Shown piece after piece: positions 62,007-64,000 of a DNA stretch of 64,000 nucleotides. Source of the DNA: Saccharomonospora piscinae (GTDB lineage: Bacteria; Actinomycetota; Actinomycetes; Mycobacteriales; Pseudonocardiaceae); NCBI RefSeq assembly GCF_005862235.1, contig NZ_VCEK01000001.1:806001-870000 (forward strand), given 5' to 3'. Position numbers and translations under genes: made by a program. The notes under the pieces were generated by a model. That model did no database searches. It was given only the letters and a program-made list of their open reading frames with translations, and was not told the origin of the DNA. Every line of letters starts with the position of its first letter. The first letter of the stretch is position 1.

Positions 62007-62812
62007 GTGTGTGCCTCCTCCCCCAGGTAGGCCCGCACCACGGCGGGGTTCGCGGCGATCTCGTCGGGGCCGCCCGTGGCGATGACCCGGCCGAAGTCGA
62101 GGACGGTGATGCGGTCGCACACCGACATCACGAGATCCATGTGGTGATCGACCAGGACCACGGCCATCCGGTCGGACAGGCCGCGCACCAGCTCGCCCAG
62201 CTCACCCATGTCGTCGTGGCCGAGCCCGCTGGCCGGCTCGTCGAGCAGCAGCAGCTCGGGCTCCGAGACCAGGGCCCTGGCGAGCGCCACCCGCTTGCGA
62301 ATCGGGTAGGGCAGGCTGTCCGGATAGGCCGCGGCGCAGCCGTCCACGTCGAGGTCCCGCAACGCCCGCTGTGCTCTGTTCCGCACCGCGCGCTCGTCGG
62401 CGACCGACCGGGGCAGCCCAAACAGCGCGGAGGCGAACCCGCTGCGGCGGAACCGGTCCGCGCCCACCATCACGTTCTCCAGCACGGTCAGTCCGCGGAA
62501 CAGTCCGAGTCCCTGCAGAGTGCGCGCGATACCCCTGGCGGCCAGCTCGTGCGGTCGCGGCGGCGGCACCGGGTCACCGCGCCACCGCACCGACGGCGAC
62601 TCGGCGGCCGTGAACCCGCAGCACACGTTGAACAGGGTGGTCTTGCCCGCGCCGTTGGGGCCGATGACCCCGTGAACCTCGTGGGGCCACGCGGCCAGCG
62701 ACACGTCCTCCAGCGCCGTGAGTCCACCGAACCGCACGGTCACGCCGTCGATCTGGAACAGGGGGTGTCGCTCCCGCGGGGTGTCGCCGGAGCCGCCGCT
62801 ACGTTGCCGCAC
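62003..62812 (-). CDS. livG: HAAT-type ABC transporter ATPase (LivG-like)
   Basis: A 269-residue ABC ATPase with Walker A GPNGAGKTT, Q-loop TLQGLGLF, Walker B LLLDEPASGLGHDD, and HHMD for the H-loop. The usual signature LSGGQ is replaced by SLPYPIRKRVALARAL, a known LivG variation (LPYGxQRR) that is further diverged here. GTG 62812 is the likely start after GAAAGGG; the frame is open farther upstream. It heads the importer operon. Confidence 0.87.
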   Translation of the reverse strand: MRQRSGGSGDTPRERHPLFQIDGVTVRFGGLTALEDVSLAAWPHEVHGVIGPNGAGKTTLFNVCCGFTAAESPSVRWRGDPVPPPRPHELAARGIARTLQGLGLFRGLTVLENVMVGADRFRRSGFASALFGLPRSVADERAVRNRAQRALRDLDVDGCAAAYPDSLPYPIRKRVALARALVSEPELLLLDEPASGLGHDDMGELGELVRGLSDRMAVVLVDHHMDLVMSVCDRITVLDFGRVIATGGPDEIAANPAVVRAYLGEEAHT

Positions 62813-63078
62813 GCTCGTGCCCTTTCGCCGCTGGCGTCGTCGCCACTGCCGCCGACCTCGGCCGGGGTGGGACAAGCTTCGTGCCGGACGCCCAACGACG
62901 GCCATAGGCGCAGCGCCCAAGATTTCGGGGTGCCGATGGGCTCAGCGCCCGGTGCCGGTGGACGAAGCGCCCCACGACATGCCAGGGTTACTGCGACGAC
63001 GACGGCGGCAGCGACGGCGCTGTGGCGCGCTGCGAGCGTTCCGACCGGGCGCGGCGCGGCAACATCCGCGCGGTGACC

Positions 63079-64000
63079 CTACTCGCGCGGGAGCAGCCTG
63101 GATTTCGGCAGCGGCGGCGCGGGCAACGGCCTCGGGTGGCCGGGCGGGAACGTGCCGAACAGGGCGGGCTTGCCCGCGTCTCGCGGATCGGCGGTGTCGA
63201 AGCCGAGTTCGGCCTGGTACCGGCGCCGGTACTCGACGATCTCGTCGTGGTCACGCCCGACGAAGTTCCACCACATCACGATCTGCTCTCCCAGCGGAAC
63301 GCCACCCAGCAGGAGCACGCGGGTCGGCGCGTCGCCCGCGGTGATGACCACCGTCTCGGCTCCGGCGGGGACGTAGGCCAGTGAACGGTGGTCGACGGCG
63401 ACCGAGTTCACGGTGACCTCCCCGCTCTCGGCGAGCACGGCGTGCTCGAAGTCGGCTCGGACGGTGAGTCGTGCTGAGCAGCCGGGCTCGATGAGCAGTT
63501 CGGCACCGAGCAGGTCGGGAGTCAGGGTCTCGACCGGGGAGACCGAACCGAGCAGCTCGCCGATGAACACGCGAGCCGTGACCCCGGACAGCGTCACCGG
63601 CTCGGGAACGTAGTGCGCGAACGCGTTGCCGGCGAAGCGCGTCGCGTCCGGCAGCGCGTACCAGAGCTGCACCCCGTGCAGGGTGCTCGTCCCGCTGTGG
63701 CTGATCTCCTGGTGGGAGATGCCACGGCCCGCGATCATCAGGTTGAGCTCTCCCGGCACGACCGAGGCCGTGTTGCCGCCGGAGTCGAGATGCTCGACGC
63801 GCCCGGTGAACAGCCAGGAGACCGTGGCGAGTCCCGTATGCGGGTGTCGCGGCACCAGCATCCCGCCGCTTGCCGAGACGTCGTCGGGACCGTAGTGATC
63901 CAGAAAGCACCACGCTCCCACCAACGACCGCCGCCGCTGCGGGAGCGTGCGGTACACGGTCATCGTCCGCGGACCGCCGAGCGGAACGAGGCGCGGCTCA
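63079..64000 (-). CDS. Pirin family protein (5' partial)
   Basis: The C-terminal 307 residues or so of a bicupin pirin. The N-terminus extends past the window, since the frame continues through EPRLVPLGGPRT upstream of the first visible Met. Metal ligands appear in PRHPHTGLATVSWLF (two His) and GRGISHQE. Pirins act as redox-sensing co-regulators or quercetinase-like enzymes. It ends 266 bases before the LivG-like start, and that gap holds no gene that I can support. Confidence 0.88.
   Translation of the reverse strand, partial: EPRLVPLGGPRTMTVYRTLPQRRRSLVGAWCFLDHYGPDDVSASGGMLVPRHPHTGLATVSWLFTGRVEHLDSGGNTASVVPGELNLMIAGRGISHQEISHSGTSTLHGVQLWYALPDATRFAGNAFAHYVPEPVTLSGVTARVFIGELLGSVSPVETLTPDLLGAELLIEPGCSARLTVRADFEHAVLAESGEVTVNSVAVDHRSLAYVPAGAETVVITAGDAPTRVLLLGGVPLGEQIVMWWNFVGRDHDEIVEYRRRYQAELGFDTADPRDAGKPALFGTFPPGHPRPLPAPPLPKSRLLPRE

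Overview
The window is 64 kb of high-GC actinobacterial chromosome. Its genes point to the Pseudonocardiaceae or a close relative: a DosR/DevR dormancy system like that of mycobacteria, a mycothiol-type maleylpyruvate isomerase and an MshC-like ligase, a DprE2-like arabinan-pathway reductase, an ECF41 sigma factor, and frequent ATGA/GTGA start-stop overlaps. I see no rRNA, tRNA, insertion sequence, phage or CRISPR array. No gene-free stretch exceeds about 300 bases.

Layout. (1) 1-3.5 kb: 3' part of a siderophore-binding protein, an aldo/keto reductase, and a 3Fe-4S ferredoxin with a cytochrome P450. (2) 3.6-11.5 kb: a first stress block with a universal stress protein (USP), a P1B-5 metal ATPase fused to hemerythrin, an Rv2004c-like kinase, a TerC protein under a predicted Mn2+ riboswitch, and a DUF4389 membrane protein. 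(3) 11.6-26.1 kb: an undescribed catabolic locus holding two HisD paralogues, two SnoaL-like proteins, a nitrilase, a CUT1 sugar-type importer, LysR and LacI regulators, a bicupin, an alpha/beta hydrolase, an SDR and an HpcH aldolase. (4) 26.2-27.6 kb: a VOC protein with a TipA-like MerR regulator. (5) 27.6-32.4 kb: a complete gentisate operon and its IclR regulator. (6) 32.4-38.4 kb: OsmC, pyruvate oxidase, an MBL hydrolase, a secreted I36-M23 fusion, and an ECF41 sigma factor with a DprE2-like reductase. (7) 38.4-53 kb: a DosR-type dormancy island with DevR, DevS, three Acg-type nitroreductases, five USPs, a CBS-BON protein, a GAPDH-like protein without the catalytic cysteine, an M50 protease, a DUF3048 lipoprotein, an alcohol dehydrogenase and HspX. 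(8) 53-64 kb: a membrane patatin, a HATPase-like regulator, an MshC-like ligase, a branched-chain amino-acid-type ABC importer and a pirin.

How the genes work together. Regions 2 and 7 look like one regulon. DosR-like palindromes related to GGGACTWWAGTCCC lie about 50-61 bases upstream of most start codons there; the best is 13/14, between adh and hspX. DevS keeps the heme-ligand and phosphorylation histidines, so a redox, O2 or NO input is likely. The catabolic locus in region 3 appears to be under LacI control, with related operator-like sites in front of the importer, the bicupin operon and lacI. A 21-nt tandem repeat occurs in four intergenic regions (1.9, 3.5, 37.6 and 56.6 kb) and is unexplained.
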